Part shown: piece by piece, positions 26,851-36,574 of the stretch
How positions within the stretch are numbered: the first letter of the stretch is position 1
How the letters are laid out: every line of letters begins with the position of its first letter
Assembly: GCF_037120725.1 (NCBI RefSeq)
Contig: NZ_JBBAXC010000016.1
Span: forward strand, 1-64,000
From: Bacillus spongiae
GTDB lineage: Bacteria > Bacillota > Bacilli > Bacillales > Bacillaceae_K
Length of the DNA stretch: 64,000 nt
Direction of reading: 5' to 3'
Program-made: the position numbers and the translations under genes
The notes under the pieces: generated by a model
The model's input: only the letters and a program-made list of their open reading frames with translations
Databases searched by the model: none
What the model was told of the DNA's origin: nothing

Positions 26851-27336
26851 ATGCAGCAGTTTATTGACCAACAAAAACAATTTGTCGAGTTTTCATCTTC
26901 TGTTAACTCTTTTCAAATGAAGGCGAAGCATGTGTTTGTGATTACTACATACAAAGAACAATGGCTACTAACATCACATAAAAAACGAGGCTTAGAATTC
27001 CCGGGCGGTAAAGTAGAAGATTTTGAAACGTTAGCAGAGGCAGCTAAACGAGAGGTGTACGAAGAAACAGGTGGAATCGTTGGTGAGCTTACCGAAATTG
27101 GAGAGTACATGGTGCATGATCAACATCATCCTTTTGTTAAACGAGTATATTACGCAGATATTCAAACTCTTCACGAAAAAGAATGTTATTTCGAAACAAA
27201 TGGACCTGTAAAAGTGGCGGAAAATATTCTTGATATGGTTCAAGAGCCTGAGTACAGCTTTATAATGAAAGATGAAATTTTACCAATTGCAATAGAAATT
27301 ATTAAACAAAAAAAACTGCTGAAAAGCAGCTTATGA
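26851..27336 (+). CDS. ytkD: Nudix hydrolase YtkD (8-oxo-dGTP / nucleoside triphosphate diphosphatase)
   Basis: A 161-residue nudix protein with the box GGKVEDFET...REVYEETGG (52-75, core REVYEE). B. subtilis YtkD cleans oxidised guanine nucleotides and is made in sporulation and stress. GGAGGG lies seven bases before ATG 26851; a 19-codon longer frame upstream has no ribosome site. The last codons overlap the end of ytlD by six bases, and the run of A there also encodes an apparent terminator for ytlD on the other strand. Confidence 0.93.
   Translation: MQQFIDQQKQFVEFSSSVNSFQMKAKHVFVITTYKEQWLLTSHKKRGLEFPGGKVEDFETLAEAAKREVYEETGGIVGELTEIGEYMVHDQHHPFVKRVYYADIQTLHEKECYFETNGPVKVAENILDMVQEPEYSFIMKDEILPIAIEIIKQKKLLKSSL
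27308..27331 (-). terminator. Terminator of ytlD inside the ytkD coding end
   Basis: On the minus strand CTGCT-TTTC-AGCAG is followed by eight T (27315-27308). The sequence lies in the last codons of ytkD (KKKLLKSSL). The stem is only five base pairs. Confidence 0.55.
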
Positions 27337-28137
27337 GTCCTGAATTAATTTTTTTTCCAATAGTTCAACTAATTGGTACATAATAGTAGCAAAGAAAGCA
27401 ATTAAAAGTAGTGCTAAAAGTACTAATGTAAAATTAAATACTTGAAATCCATAAATAATTAGATAGCCAAGACCTTTCTGGGAAACGAGAAATTCTCCAA
27501 CAATCACTCCTACCCACGATAAACCAACATTCACTTTTAAAGTAGAAATAATACTTGGAAAAGAAGCGGGGAGTATACATTCTTTAAATATTTGAAGTTT
27601 AGAAGCATGAAAGGAATGTAGCACTTTCATATAGTTTTCATCAACTTCTTTGAAGGCAGTGTAAACGACAATAGTCGTGATAATAACCGAGATAATCATA
27701 CCCATTGCAATAATAGACGAAAACCCGGGTCCTAAGGCAACAATTAGAATTGGACCTAGGGCAACCTTTGGCATAGCGTTCAAGATGACTAAATAAGGGT
27801 CTAGAACTTTTGATAAAAAGGGCGACCACCAAAGAACAGCGGCTAACAATGTTCCAGCGAAGGTCCCAAGGATAAAGCCTGCAATGGTTTCGGTTAATGT
27901 TACACTAGCGTGAAGAAAAAGCGAACCATCTTGTGCTTTACTTAATAAGAGTGTAAAAATCTTTGAGGGTGAGCTAAAAATTAATGGATCAATCCATGCA
28001 TACATACTAGAGATTTGCCAAATGAAAAAAAACATTAGAAAGATAAATAGTTGAACGTATAAAATGTGACGCTTTTCTTTCTTTTTAGTACGAATATATT
28101 GAGTGTGCAAATGCTTCAGTTCATTATTTTCTTTCAA
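27331..28137 (-). CDS. ytlD: ABC transporter permease YtlD
   Basis: A 268-residue BPD-type permease with about six membrane segments. The EAA loop is visible as [21 protein letters not shown]...LPASFPSI, the contact site for the ATPase. Start TTG 28137 follows AAGGAGATGG and overlaps the end of ytlC by 14 bases, so the genes are coupled. It belongs to the SsuC/TauC/ThiX-like group of importers for sulfonates, nitrate or thiamine precursors. Substrate unknown. Confidence 0.9.
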   Translation of the reverse strand: MKENNELKHLHTQYIRTKKKEKRHILYVQLFIFLMFFFIWQISSMYAWIDPLIFSSPSKIFTLLLSKAQDGSLFLHASVTLTETIAGFILGTFAGTLLAAVLWWSPFLSKVLDPYLVILNAMPKVALGPILIVALGPGFSSIIAMGMIISVIITTIVVYTAFKEVDENYMKVLHSFHASKLQIFKECILPASFPSIISTLKVNVGLSWVGVIVGEFLVSQKGLGYLIIYGFQVFNFTLVLLALLLIAFFATIMYQLVELLEKKLIQDS

Positions 28138-28885
28138 ATTGTTCCATCTCCTTCCAAATTATTTGGAAGAGTTCTCTGTACTCCTTCTCATTTCGAGTTT
28201 CCAGTGGAGTGAGAGTTTGAAGTGAGGAAGGCACTGTCCATTCTTTAAACAATCTTCCCGGACGGGGGGAAAATAATAAAATTCGATTGCTCATGGCAAT
28301 CGCCTCACCAATGTCATGGGTGACGAGAATAGCACTTTTATTAAGTTGTTTTAATGTGAGTACGATAAGGTTTTCAAGTTTCAACTTCGTTTGATAATCC
28401 AATGAAGAGAAAGGCTCATCTAATAAAAGTAACTGAGGAGACACGGCTAAAGTTCTAACTAACGCTGCTCTCTGCCTCATACCTCCTGATAATTGACGGG
28501 GAAATTGCTGACGAGTTCCTTTTAGTCCCATTTCCTCTAATAAGGATAAAGCATAGTTTCTATTTTCTGTATTATTTTTTTTATTTATTTTTAACCCTAA
28601 TAATATGTTTTCCTCTATGGTTTTCCAAGGAAAGAGATAATCATGCTGTAACATGTAGCCTACTGAATGGTTACTACCGTCTTCATTATGCCAAATGTTT
28701 CCCTTTGTTGGCTGTAGTAAACCAGCAATAATGGAAAGTAACGTTGTTTTGCCACAACCACTCGGTCCTAGAAATGATATAAATTCGCCGTTTTTCACCG
28801 TTAAAGAAACATTTTCTAACGCTTTCACAACAGATTGTTCAGTGAAATACAAATGTGAAATAGAATCAACTTGAAGAATATTCAT
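28124..28885 (-). CDS. ytlC: ABC transporter ATP-binding protein YtlC
   Basis: A 253-residue ATPase with Walker [10 protein letters not shown] (40-48), Q-loop [13 protein letters not shown], signature [11 protein letters not shown], Walker [13 protein letters not shown] and the switch His in VTHDIGEA. Close in type to SsuB/TauB ATPases. GAGGCGG precedes the ATG. It lies 68 bases after ytlA and overlaps ytlD, forming a complete importer operon. Confidence 0.92.
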   Translation of the reverse strand: MNILQVDSISHLYFTEQSVVKALENVSLTVKNGEFISFLGPSGCGKTTLLSIIAGLLQPTKGNIWHNEDGSNHSVGYMLQHDYLFPWKTIEENILLGLKINKKNNTENRNYALSLLEEMGLKGTRQQFPRQLSGGMRQRAALVRTLAVSPQLLLLDEPFSSLDYQTKLKLENLIVLTLKQLNKSAILVTHDIGEAIAMSNRILLFSPRPGRLFKEWTVPSSLQTLTPLETRNEKEYRELFQIIWKEMEQFERK

Positions 28886-28953
28886 TTATGCCGCCTCTTT
28901 TTTGTCTAGGAGTCAATTTGTGATGTTGTAGATGGACGAAATACATTCTCATA

Positions 28954-29955
28954 TTAGTTTCCTTTATTCATTACGGTATTTGCTATGGACGTATTAACGA
29001 GCGTTTCATGATCAACAGTCTGTGGTAATTCCCCTGCTTCATCCATTATATTTTGAAGATTATCCCATTCATTCTCATCTAATAGAGGGGTTGTCGCATA
29101 AGAGCCTTGGCTTTTATAGCGTTCAACGACCGTTTCAATCAGGGACAAGTCTGTATCTTCAAAGTAAGGATGAATGACGTCTGCGATTTGTTTAGCCGAA
29201 TGCTCCTCTACCCAAACCTGCGCTTTGAATAAAGCAGCAGTAAATTTTTCAATCGTATCCTCTTGTTCCCCCATAAAGCTTTCTTTCGCCATAAATGTTG
29301 TATAAGGTACAGAACCCGAATGCTCCCCAAAGGAGGCCACAATATGTCCTTTTCCTTCTGCTTCAAAAATGGAGGCTGTTGGTTCAAATAACTGTACATA
29401 GTCACCTGTTCCAGAGGCAAAGGCGTTGGCTATATTAGCAAAATCAATATTTTGAATTAAATCCAAGTCTTTATGAGGATCAATGCCATTCTGTTTTAAG
29501 ACATATTCCCCGACCATTTGGGGCATCCCGCCTTTTCTTTGCCCTAGAAACGTCGATTGTTTTACCTGCTCCCAATTAAATTCTTCCACATTCTCTCTAG
29601 AAACTAAAAATGTACCATCGGTTTGGGTGAGCTGAGCAAAATTAATAACTGGATCAGTGGTTCCTTGAGAATATACGTAAATGGTTGTCTCAGACCCAAT
29701 CAGGGCAATGTCTGCACCATTAGATAACAGGGTAGTCATTGTTTTATCCCCACCCCAAGTAGTTGTAAGTTCGATAGCTAAGCCTTCTTCTTCGAAGAAT
29801 CCTTTTTCTAAGGCGACGTATTGTGGAGCATAAAAGATTGACCTTGTTACTTCAGCTACTTTAACTTTTTTTAGTGTAGTGGAACCTTCATTACAACCGC
29901 TCAATATGATTACGATGAAGAAACTCAATGAAAACAGCTTTATGAGCCTTTTCAC
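28954..29955 (-). CDS. ytlA: ABC transporter substrate-binding lipoprotein YtlA (NMT1/THI5-like)
   Basis: A 333-residue lipoprotein: signal peptide to residue 20, lipobox LSGC (Cys21). The mature part has the NMT1/THI5-like pattern VAEVTRSIFYAPQYVALEKGFFEEEGL and AFASGTGDYVQLFEPTAS, as in binding proteins for sulfonates, nitrate or hydroxymethylpyrimidine. First gene of ytlA-ytlC-ytlD. No TPP riboswitch or SAM riboswitch is seen in the 107 bases upstream, which argues against thiamine or sulfur control through those RNAs. Confidence 0.88.
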   Translation of the reverse strand: MKRLIKLFSLSFFIVIILSGCNEGSTTLKKVKVAEVTRSIFYAPQYVALEKGFFEEEGLAIELTTTWGGDKTMTTLLSNGADIALIGSETTIYVYSQGTTDPVINFAQLTQTDGTFLVSRENVEEFNWEQVKQSTFLGQRKGGMPQMVGEYVLKQNGIDPHKDLDLIQNIDFANIANAFASGTGDYVQLFEPTASIFEAEGKGHIVASFGEHSGSVPYTTFMAKESFMGEQEDTIEKFTAALFKAQVWVEEHSAKQIADVIHPYFEDTDLSLIETVVERYKSQGSYATTPLLDENEWDNLQNIMDEAGELPQTVDHETLVNTSIANTVMNKGN

Positions 29956-30062
29956 GGAAGTCTCCCTCCTTACATGAGTAAATTTCTATGTTACAACCAT
30001 ATACTATGTGGTATAAAAAAATGTGTGAATGCCTATGAAACGGAGAGGGAGAGATAAAAAAG

Positions 30063-30851
30063 ATGAACGGAAAAATTCTAAATAAACAAGCGTTTCCATC
30101 ACCTCATCCAGATGTGGACCTGTGGCTTGTCACGTATCTATCTGAGGGGCTAAAAGTGAAGGGGCTATTAGCTAAGCCGAAAATAACGGGAGTTTTAGAT
30201 GGTTTTTTATATTTGCGTGGAGGAATAAAAAATGTAGGGAAAGTTCGTCCTGCGAGAATCACGCAAATGGCGTCACATGGTTTTGTAGTATTTGCTCCTT
30301 TCTATCGTGGAAATCAAGGAGGGGAAGGTAATGAAGATTTTGCTGGAGAGGATCGCGCAGATGCAGTGTCAGGCTTTCAATTATTGAAACAAGATCCCAA
30401 CGTCGACCCTGAAAAAATTCATGTTTTTGGTTTTTCTAGAGGAGGTGTTATGGCATTATTTACTGGGATTGAATGTCCGGAAGTCGCTTCTATTGTCACG
30501 TGGGGCGGTGTATCTGATATGGTCTTAACGTATTCAGAAAGAAAGGACCTTCGTAGAATGATGAAGAGAGTCATTGGAGGTAGTCCAACAAAAGTTCCAG
30601 AGCTTTATCGATTTCGAACACCAATATATGATATTGATCACATTCAGTCCCCTGTTTTAATTATACATGGCCAAAATGATCAAAATGTGACAGTTCACCA
30701 TGCACACAGATTGGAGGGGGCACTCAAGAGAGCCAACAAGCAAGTTGAAACTTGGTTGTTTGATGAATATACGCACTATTTTCCGCCAAAAGTAAATCGT
30801 CAAATTGTAACAGATTTCTGTACTTGGATGAAGAAGCAGGTTACGGTATGA
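30063..30851 (+). CDS. ytmA: S9-type serine hydrolase YtmA
   Basis: A 262-residue alpha/beta hydrolase related to the C-terminal domain of prolyl oligopeptidases, without the propeller. The nucleophile Ser125 lies in GFSRGG; the acid Asp is in IHGQNDQNV, and the His in DEYTHYF. No signal peptide, so it is cytosolic. GGAGAGGGA precedes the ATG. It probably cleaves short peptides or esters. It is divergent from ytlA and followed 39 bases later by ytmB. Confidence 0.88.
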   Translation: MNGKILNKQAFPSPHPDVDLWLVTYLSEGLKVKGLLAKPKITGVLDGFLYLRGGIKNVGKVRPARITQMASHGFVVFAPFYRGNQGGEGNEDFAGEDRADAVSGFQLLKQDPNVDPEKIHVFGFSRGGVMALFTGIECPEVASIVTWGGVSDMVLTYSERKDLRRMMKRVIGGSPTKVPELYRFRTPIYDIDHIQSPVLIIHGQNDQNVTVHHAHRLEGALKRANKQVETWLFDEYTHYFPPKVNRQIVTDFCTWMKKQVTV

Positions 30852-30890
30852 TAGGGTTAATAGACTTAAAGATGAGGAGGTGAATTTACC

Positions 30891-31133
30891 ATGGGGATGC
30901 CTTTAGAACTTAATACCATGATTGTTACCAAAGGAAAAGAAGAGCGTCTAGAAAAGAATTTATTCTCATTAATAAAGGAAGGATATCGCGTTTACCCATT
31001 ATCAATTCCAGTCGAAGTAAGAAAGGTCAAAACAGGCGAATTAAGTGGAATGGCAGTCATTCAAAAGCTCATTTGGGAAGAAAATCATACACAAATTGTT
31101 TATGAGCTAACTTCACTAAATTCTTCTAATTAG
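30891..31133 (+). CDS. ytmB: DUF2584 family protein YtmB
   Basis: An 80-residue soluble protein beginning MGMPLELNTMIVTKGKEERL, with the DUF2584 pattern EGYRVYPLSIPVEVRKVKTGE and a beta-rich C-terminus. Function unknown; in B. subtilis it accompanies ytmA. GAGGAGGTGA lies before ATG 30891; the ATG two codons later is an equal candidate. Probably co-transcribed with ytmA. Confidence 0.88.
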   Translation: MGMPLELNTMIVTKGKEERLEKNLFSLIKEGYRVYPLSIPVEVRKVKTGELSGMAVIQKLIWEENHTQIVYELTSLNSSN

Positions 31134-31187
31134 TTGTTGGATAGTCGTATCGATTTTACATTCCGAGAGCTGCTTTTATACATAACT

Positions 31188-31243
31188 CTAGCCAATTCAA
31201 TGGGGTATAGCATGTTCGATGCTCGAATGATTGAATTGGCTAG
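31188..31243. terminator. Long hairpin between convergent genes, possible terminator
   Basis: CTAGCCAATTCAAT and ATTGAATTGGCTAG form a perfect 14-bp stem around a 28-base loop that holds an inner AGCAT/ATGCT hairpin. The T-tract on either side is poor, so a classical terminator is doubtful. Confidence 0.5.
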
Positions 31244-31246
31244 TTA

Positions 31247-31780
31247 TTATAATCGTTCAGTACGGTTGGTAAAATCATTTTTTAATAAGCCTAACGTCAA
31301 TACATCATAATCTTGTCCATTAGTGTAATAAGCTTTTCTCCTCGTACCTTCGTGTTTAAATCCAAGTGACTTGAGTAATGAAAAACTAACTACATTAAAT
31401 TCAAAAACCTCTGCATCTATTCGATGAGCGTTTGTTTCAAACATTGTGCGGAAACAAGCTTGTAAGGCTTGTCTTGCATAACCCTTTCCTCTATCTTCTC
31501 CTAAACCGAAGCGTAGCCAGCCAACTCTTTCTGTATGGTCCATCCAATTAAATCTTATATATCCAATGGGCTTATTTGATTCTTTTTTACAGATTATGTA
31601 ATAAGGGTGATGACCCTCTAAACTTTTTTTAATGTCTAACTGTTGAGTTTCAAGCGTGACCGTTGTATGTAATCCAATGGACATTTCTTTCATGTAATGG
31701 TCGTTTTTCCATTCGGTAATGGTAGAGCTGTCTGATAATTGAACACTTCTTAAATATAAGTTTTCAGATTCACAAAACAT
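31247..31780 (-). CDS. GNAT family N-acetyltransferase, RimJ/RimL type
   Basis: A 177-residue acetyltransferase with the N-terminal ENLYLRSVQLSDSSTITEW pattern, the acetyl-CoA loop RFGLGEDRGKGYARQALQA and the C-terminal NVVSFSLLKSLGFKHEGTRR typical of RimJ/RimL/RimI. It may modify a protein N-terminus, spermidine or a small amine; this cannot be decided. TAGGAGGAAAACAGT precedes the ATG. Single gene between ytmB and pckA. Confidence 0.88.
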   Translation of the reverse strand: MFCESENLYLRSVQLSDSSTITEWKNDHYMKEMSIGLHTTVTLETQQLDIKKSLEGHHPYYIICKKESNKPIGYIRFNWMDHTERVGWLRFGLGEDRGKGYARQALQACFRTMFETNAHRIDAEVFEFNVVSFSLLKSLGFKHEGTRRKAYYTNGQDYDVLTLGLLKNDFTNRTERL

Positions 31781-31909
31781 ACTGTTTTCCTCCTAAATCA
31801 AAACGTATAACCCCATTTTACCATTGAAGTATTTCACTTTCTATCAATCTTCCATATTATAGAAATGGAGTCTCCACTTCACGTTCTAAGAAAGTACATG
31901 AGAAATACG

Positions 31910-31940
31910 AAAAACACCTGCAAAATAATCAGGTGTTTTT
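31910..31940. terminator. Intrinsic terminator of pckA
   Basis: AAAAACACCTG and CAGGTGTTTTT pair perfectly with a nine-base loop; the T-run on the minus strand ends pckA transcripts. Confidence 0.88.
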
Positions 31941-31979
31941 ACGATTACTTAATATAGTAAGGTTTTTTGAACAGATAAC

Positions 31980-33566
31980 CTAAGCGATTGGTCCTCCAAG
32001 CTTTTCAATATCCATTGAAATATTGGAGAACTTTTTAAAGTTCTGTCGGAATTTATTTGCTAAGTCCTTTGCTTTTTTCTCGTAAGCATCAGGGTCAGAC
32101 CAAGTTTTAGCAGGTTGTAAAACTTCATCAGGTACACCTGGAACATGCAATGGAATAGACAGACCGAAAATTTCTCCTTTAACAGTTTCAACATTATCTA
32201 ATTCACCTTCAAGAGCTGCTTGAACCATCGCTCTTGTAAAGTTTAATTTCATACGGTTTCCAACCCCGTATTCTCCACCAGTCCAACCGGTATTAACTAA
32301 ATAAACATTTGCATTGTGCTCATCAATTTTCTTCCCAAGCATTTCAGCATATCTTTGAGCTGGGAGTGGTAAGAACGGTGAACCAAAGCAAGTTGAGAAA
32401 GTAGCTTGAGGTGATGTAATACCTCGTTCTGTGCCTGCCAGTTTAGATGTATAACCACTAAGGAAATGATACATGGCTTGCTCTTTTGTTAGTTTACTAA
32501 TAGGAGGTAATACCCCAAAAGCATCTGCTGTTAGAAAGATGATTGTATTTGGATGGCCCGCAATACTAGGAACAACGATATTATCGACAGCGTCGATCGA
32601 GTACGCAGCACGTGTATTCTCTGTTAAGGAATTATTATCGTAATCAGGCTCTCGAGTAGTTTCATCTAGTACGACATTTTCTAATACGGAGCCAAAGCGA
32701 ATTGCATCAAAGATTTGTGGTTCTTTATCGCGGGAAAGTCCGATACATTTTGCATAACAGCCCCCTTCTATATTAAAAACGCCATTTGGAGACCATCCAT
32801 GCTCATCATCCCCTATTAAGCGACGATTTGGATCAGCAGAAAGGGTCGTTTTTCCAGTTCCAGATAATCCGAAGAACAAGGCGACATCCCCTTCAAAACC
32901 GACATTGGCTGAGCAGTGCATTGAAAGGATATCTTGCTCTGGAAGCAGATAATTCATGACAGAAAAAATAGATTTTTTCATTTCTCCAGCATATTCTGTG
33001 CCTCCAATTAATACAGTTCGCTTTTCAAAGGAAATAATGATAAAGGTTTCAGAATTTGTACCATCAACGTCTGGGTTTGCTTTAAAATTCGGAGCAGAAA
33101 TGACGGTGAACTCTGCTTGATGCTGCTTTAGCTCTTCCTCATTAGGACGAATGAAAAGTTGTTGAGCAAATAAATTATGCCATGCATATTCGTTAATTAC
33201 TTGAATGGGCATTCTATGTTTATGGTCTGCGCCTGCGAAACCTTTGAATACAAACACTTCATTTCTTTCTTCGAGGTGCTTGATGACTTTATGATATAAT
33301 TGATCAAATTTTTCTGGGGAAATCGGCTGGTTAACTGAACCCCAATCAATTTTGTTACTTGACGAACCTTCTTCAACGATGTATTTATCTTTCGGAGAGC
33401 GTCCAGTGTACTTCCCTGTTTCTGCACGTACAGCGCCTGAAGCTGTTAGTACCCCTTCATTGCGGTGAAGTACTTTTTCAACTAGAGTTGGTACAGATAG
33501 TTGTGTTTGTATATTTTCACCTAATAATAATTCTGTTAATTCACTAGACATGCTCACTGAATTCAT
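31980..33566 (-). CDS. pckA: Phosphoenolpyruvate carboxykinase (ATP)
   Basis: Makes PEP from oxaloacetate in gluconeogenesis. The 528 residues match the family length. The P-loop [11 protein letters not shown], kinase-2 motif IGDDEHGWS, the adenine region and the [11 protein letters not shown] segment are present. GGAAGGGTT precedes the ATG at 33566; ATG at residue 6 is an alternative. It is divergent from metK across an 790-base region. I did not find a convincing CcpN or Cre site in it. Confidence 0.98.
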   Translation of the reverse strand: MNSVSMSSELTELLLGENIQTQLSVPTLVEKVLHRNEGVLTASGAVRAETGKYTGRSPKDKYIVEEGSSSNKIDWGSVNQPISPEKFDQLYHKVIKHLEERNEVFVFKGFAGADHKHRMPIQVINEYAWHNLFAQQLFIRPNEEELKQHQAEFTVISAPNFKANPDVDGTNSETFIIISFEKRTVLIGGTEYAGEMKKSIFSVMNYLLPEQDILSMHCSANVGFEGDVALFFGLSGTGKTTLSADPNRRLIGDDEHGWSPNGVFNIEGGCYAKCIGLSRDKEPQIFDAIRFGSVLENVVLDETTREPDYDNNSLTENTRAAYSIDAVDNIVVPSIAGHPNTIIFLTADAFGVLPPISKLTKEQAMYHFLSGYTSKLAGTERGITSPQATFSTCFGSPFLPLPAQRYAEMLGKKIDEHNANVYLVNTGWTGGEYGVGNRMKLNFTRAMVQAALEGELDNVETVKGEIFGLSIPLHVPGVPDEVLQPAKTWSDPDAYEKKAKDLANKFRQNFKKFSNISMDIEKLGGPIA

Positions 33567-33931
33567 ATTTAACCCTTCCTTTGTCTTTATTTTAATACCC
33601 CTTTGTTCCTCTTTAATTAGTATAACACATTCAACTTATTAGTCTATACTATTGACTTTATTTTCTTAATCTTTTCCAATTTGTCATGGAATTGTCAATA
33701 AAATAGATGAATTACTATATAAATTATGTAGAAGGGAAGTTTGCGTTAAAGGTAAATTGGATAAATATGATGTATAAATGAATCGTAGAAAAGAGTATAT
33801 GGCAGCCATTTATCATGAGTGAAAGTGGTGAGTCTTCCGAGATTTCTTCAGTCTATCCTTCATTTTGTGTAAAGATAATTTTTTATTATAGTCCGTTAAC
33901 GATGAAAAGACATAAAATAATGATAAAGTAG
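33567..33931. other. Control region between pckA and metK, pckA side
   Basis: TATACT on the minus strand (33624-33619) may be the pckA -10, but no good -35 lies at the right distance. No gene is seen. The metK promoter and riboswitch follow. Confidence 0.4.
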
Positions 33932-33960
33932 TTGACACTATGATATGGATTAGATATTAT
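33932..33960 (+). promoter_or_regulatory. Sigma-A promoter of the metK leader
   Basis: TTGACA (33932-33937), 17 bases, TATTAT (33955-33960). Transcription would begin near 33967, just before the SAM-I riboswitch. Confidence 0.85.
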
Positions 33961-33977
33961 TGAAATTTGAACGGATA

Positions 33978-34100
33978 CTCTTATTCCGAGCTGGTGGAGG
34001 GACGGGCCCAATGAAACCCAGCAACCTACTCAAGGAATGTATTTCTACGTCCTTACTGAGAAAGGTGCTAACCTGCAAGGTAACCCTTGATCGATAAGAG
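33978..34100 (+). ncRNA. SAM-I (S-box) riboswitch of metK
   Basis: The P1 stem CTCTTAT/ATAAGAG closes the element (33978-33984 with 34094-34100). The core AGGGACGGGCCCAATGAAAC, CAGCAACC and GGTGCTAACCTGCAAGG segments are those of the S-box. With SAM bound, P1 is stable and the terminator at 34123 forms, lowering metK expression. Confidence 0.96.
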
Positions 34101-34122
34101 TGAAAGGCTCGATGTAGAATTC

Positions 34123-34163
34123 AAAACCTTTCCTCATTTTTAAATTTGGAAAGGTTTTTTCTT
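34123..34163 (+). terminator. Riboswitch-controlled terminator before metK
   Basis: AAAACCTTTCC and GGAAAGGTTTT form an 11-bp stem with a loop of about 14 bases, followed by TTTTTTC. It is the expression platform of the SAM-I element. Confidence 0.9.
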
Positions 34164-34356
34164 ATGAATGTAAACGATTCATTTGAGCCCTTCAGCAGAG
34201 CTATTTTATTGAGGTCTGCGACTAAAAACCTAACCTTTATTTCATACTATTAGGGGAATGAGTACCGTGAAGATTAATTTTGCAGTCTGAGGACGAGAGA
34301 ACAAAAGAGTGATTTCGTTTTAAGTACTGTAATTAACTTTAAGGGAGGAATATAGA

Positions 34357-35556
34357 TTGACTGAGAAACGCCATTTATTTACTTCAGAATCTGTAACAGA
34401 AGGACATCCAGATAAAATTTGTGATCAAATTTCGGATTCTATTCTAGACGCCATTTTAGCAAAGGACCCAAATGCACGTGTGGCGTGTGAGACATCTGTC
34501 ACGACTGGACTTGTACTAGTATCAGGTGAAATTACAACAAATACTTACGTTGATATTCCTAAAATTGTTCGTGAAACCGTGAAAGGGATTGGTTATACAC
34601 GTGCTAAATATGGATTCGATGCAGAAACATGTGCTGTTTTAACATCAATTGATGAGCAGTCTGCTGATATTGCGATGGGTGTCGACAAAGCATTAGAAGC
34701 ACGTGAAGGACAAATGACAGATGAAGAAATTGAGGCAATTGGTGCAGGTGACCAAGGTTTAATGTTTGGTTTTGCATGTAATGAAACAAATGAACTTATG
34801 CCTTTACCAGTTTCTTTAGCTCATAAATTAGCCCGTCGATTAACAGAGGTTCGTAAGGAAGAGATTTTACCATACCTACGTCCAGATGGAAAAACACAAG
34901 TAACGGTAGAGTATGATGAGAACAATCAACCTGTTCGTATTGATACGATTGTTATTTCTACTCAACATCACCCAGAAGTAAGTTTGGAGCAAATTCAACG
35001 TAATCTAAAAGAGTATGTTATTAATCCGATTGTTCCAAAAGAGCTAATTGATGATGAAACAAAGTATTTTATTAACCCAACTGGACGTTTCGTTATCGGT
35101 GGTCCTCAAGGAGATGCAGGATTAACTGGAAGAAAAATTATTGTAGATACTTATGGTGGGTATGCACGTCACGGCGGCGGTGCATTTTCAGGTAAGGATG
35201 CCACAAAAGTAGACCGTTCAGCTGCTTATGCTGCCCGTTACGTTGCCAAAAATATAGTGGCAGCTGGTTTAGCAGATAAATGCGAAGTGCAGCTTGCTTA
35301 TGCGATTGGTGTTGCACAGCCAGTTTCTATTTCAATCGATACATTTGGCACAGGTAAAGTGAATGAAGATAAATTAATTGAAGTTGTCCGTCATAATTTT
35401 GATTTACGACCAGCAGGCATTATTAAAATGCTTGATTTACGTCGTCCTATATATAAACAAACGGCAGCATATGGTCACTTTGGCCGAAATGACCTTGATT
35501 TACCTTGGGAGCGTACAGATAAAGCAAGTACATTAAAGGACCAAGCGTTAAATTAA
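34357..35556 (+). CDS. metK: S-adenosylmethionine synthetase
   Basis: Makes SAM from methionine and ATP. The 399 residues contain [12 protein letters not shown] near the start, [12 protein letters not shown], the flexible loop region and [19 protein letters not shown]. The start is TTG, eight bases after GGGAGG. It is controlled by the upstream SAM-I riboswitch, a product feedback loop. Monocistronic, ending at the hairpin at 35573. Confidence 0.98.
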   Translation: MTEKRHLFTSESVTEGHPDKICDQISDSILDAILAKDPNARVACETSVTTGLVLVSGEITTNTYVDIPKIVRETVKGIGYTRAKYGFDAETCAVLTSIDEQSADIAMGVDKALEAREGQMTDEEIEAIGAGDQGLMFGFACNETNELMPLPVSLAHKLARRLTEVRKEEILPYLRPDGKTQVTVEYDENNQPVRIDTIVISTQHHPEVSLEQIQRNLKEYVINPIVPKELIDDETKYFINPTGRFVIGGPQGDAGLTGRKIIVDTYGGYARHGGGAFSGKDATKVDRSAAYAARYVAKNIVAAGLADKCEVQLAYAIGVAQPVSISIDTFGTGKVNEDKLIEVVRHNFDLRPAGIIKMLDLRRPIYKQTAAYGHFGRNDLDLPWERTDKASTLKDQALN

Positions 35557-35572
35557 TAAAAAAAGCGATTTT

Positions 35573-35635
35573 GAACTGCACCTCCAATTATTAGAGTATG
35601 TGTCTAACAATTGGGGGGCAGTTTATTTTTTTTCG
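35573..35635. terminator. Terminator between metK and ytoA
   Basis: AACTGC-ACCTCCAATT and AATTGGGGGGCAGTT form an imperfect stem of about 14 pairs with a loop of 19 bases, followed by TTTATTTTTTTT. Flanking AGCGA/TCGCT adds pairs. It can serve both convergent genes. Confidence 0.8.
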
Positions 35636-35642
35636 CTCTTTT

Positions 35643-36155
35643 TTATTTTTGTAGCTTTTTATAGTATTGAGCTTTTTCTGCGTATTCACGTGAAATTCTT
35701 TTCATGTCTTCAATATCATCATTTGTCAGTTCACGAATGACTTTAGCAGGTCTTCCAAATGCTAGTGTGTTTGGTGGGATTACTTTACCTTGTGGAACCA
35801 GGCTTCCTGCCCCAATGAATGCTCCTTCACCTATTTCAGCATTATCTAATATAATTGAACCCATGCCGATGAGTGCTTTCTTTCTAATTTTACAACTGTG
35901 AAGAATGACAGAATGTCCTACTGTAACTTCATCTTCTAAAATAAGAGGGTTATTGGGACTTTGATGAAGGACGCAATTATCTTGTACATTTACTTTTTGC
36001 CCAATAATTGTTGGGGCGACATCCCCGCGAATAACGGTATTAAACCAAATGCTAGATTCTTCTCCAATGGTTACATCCCCTGATATGGTCACATAATCAG
36101 CAATAAAGGAAGAGGAGGAGATAGTAGGATATGAATCATGGTAAGGATAGATCAT
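35643..36155 (-). CDS. ytoA: Gamma-carbonic-anhydrase-like hexapeptide protein YtoA
   Basis: A 170-residue left-handed beta-helix protein with repeated hexapeptides (IGEESSIWFNTVIRGD, VGHSVILHSCKI, IGMGSIILDNAEIGEGAFIG) and the His residues of the gamma-carbonic anhydrase group. Enzyme activity of YtoA proteins is not established. Start ATG 36155 is preceded by AAAGGAG; a longer frame of 38 extra residues has no ribosome site. Confidence 0.9.
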   Translation of the reverse strand: MIYPYHDSYPTISSSSFIADYVTISGDVTIGEESSIWFNTVIRGDVAPTIIGQKVNVQDNCVLHQSPNNPLILEDEVTVGHSVILHSCKIRKKALIGMGSIILDNAEIGEGAFIGAGSLVPQGKVIPPNTLAFGRPAKVIRELTNDDIEDMKRISREYAEKAQYYKKLQK

Positions 36156-36490
36156 TGTATGTCTCCTTTGTATAGTAATAAAAATAGTGTAACAAAAATT
36201 GTCTAGAACCTTAAAGGGAATTTGAAGATTTTTCATTTGAAAGCCATACATATAAAGTAAGCGTTTCAAGAGACAGACGGGTTTGAAGAAATATTATGAT
36301 AAAAATCAGCTTCTTACATTTTTCATTAAATAAAAAGTGATAGTCAAAGAATAATAGCAATATAAAGCCTGCGAAAGGTATGTATAAGAATGATAGATGT
36401 ACAAGAAAAATAATGGTTTTATTGTAAAAAATAGTAAAAAAGTCATATGAAATGTAGAAAAATTTAGCAAAATTAGGAAAATCTAATCAA
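36156..36490. other. AT-rich intergenic region upstream of the first M6 protease
   Basis: No gene is seen. The last 85 bases before the protease gene are conserved with the region before the second protease and are listed separately. Confidence 0.4.
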
Positions 36491-36574
36491 AAATAACTGA
36501 AAATAATGACTTTTCTAACAATTTTTACTATACTAATTTAGTAGTTTATTAGTTTATATTAAGGGGGAAATTAA
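36485..36574 (+). repeat. Duplicated upstream region, copy 1
   Basis: This stretch is nearly the same as 40803-40894: AATCAAAAATAACTGAAAATA, TACTAAT-TAGTAGTTTATTAGT and AAGGGGGAA occur in the same order and spacing. It includes the ribosome site. AAATAACTGAAAATA resembles a CodY motif with about four mismatches; ACTAAT...ATTAGT is a short inverted repeat. Promoter function is likely, the regulator is inference. Confidence 0.7.

Noticed and set aside
34168-34185. Possible CcpA cre site (TGTAAACGATTCAT) near metK
   Set aside because: It is one base short of the consensus symmetry and lies after the riboswitch terminator.
36258-36275. Possible cre-like AAGCGTTTCAAG upstream of ytoA
   Set aside because: Two mismatches at conserved positions, and no link to carbon control.
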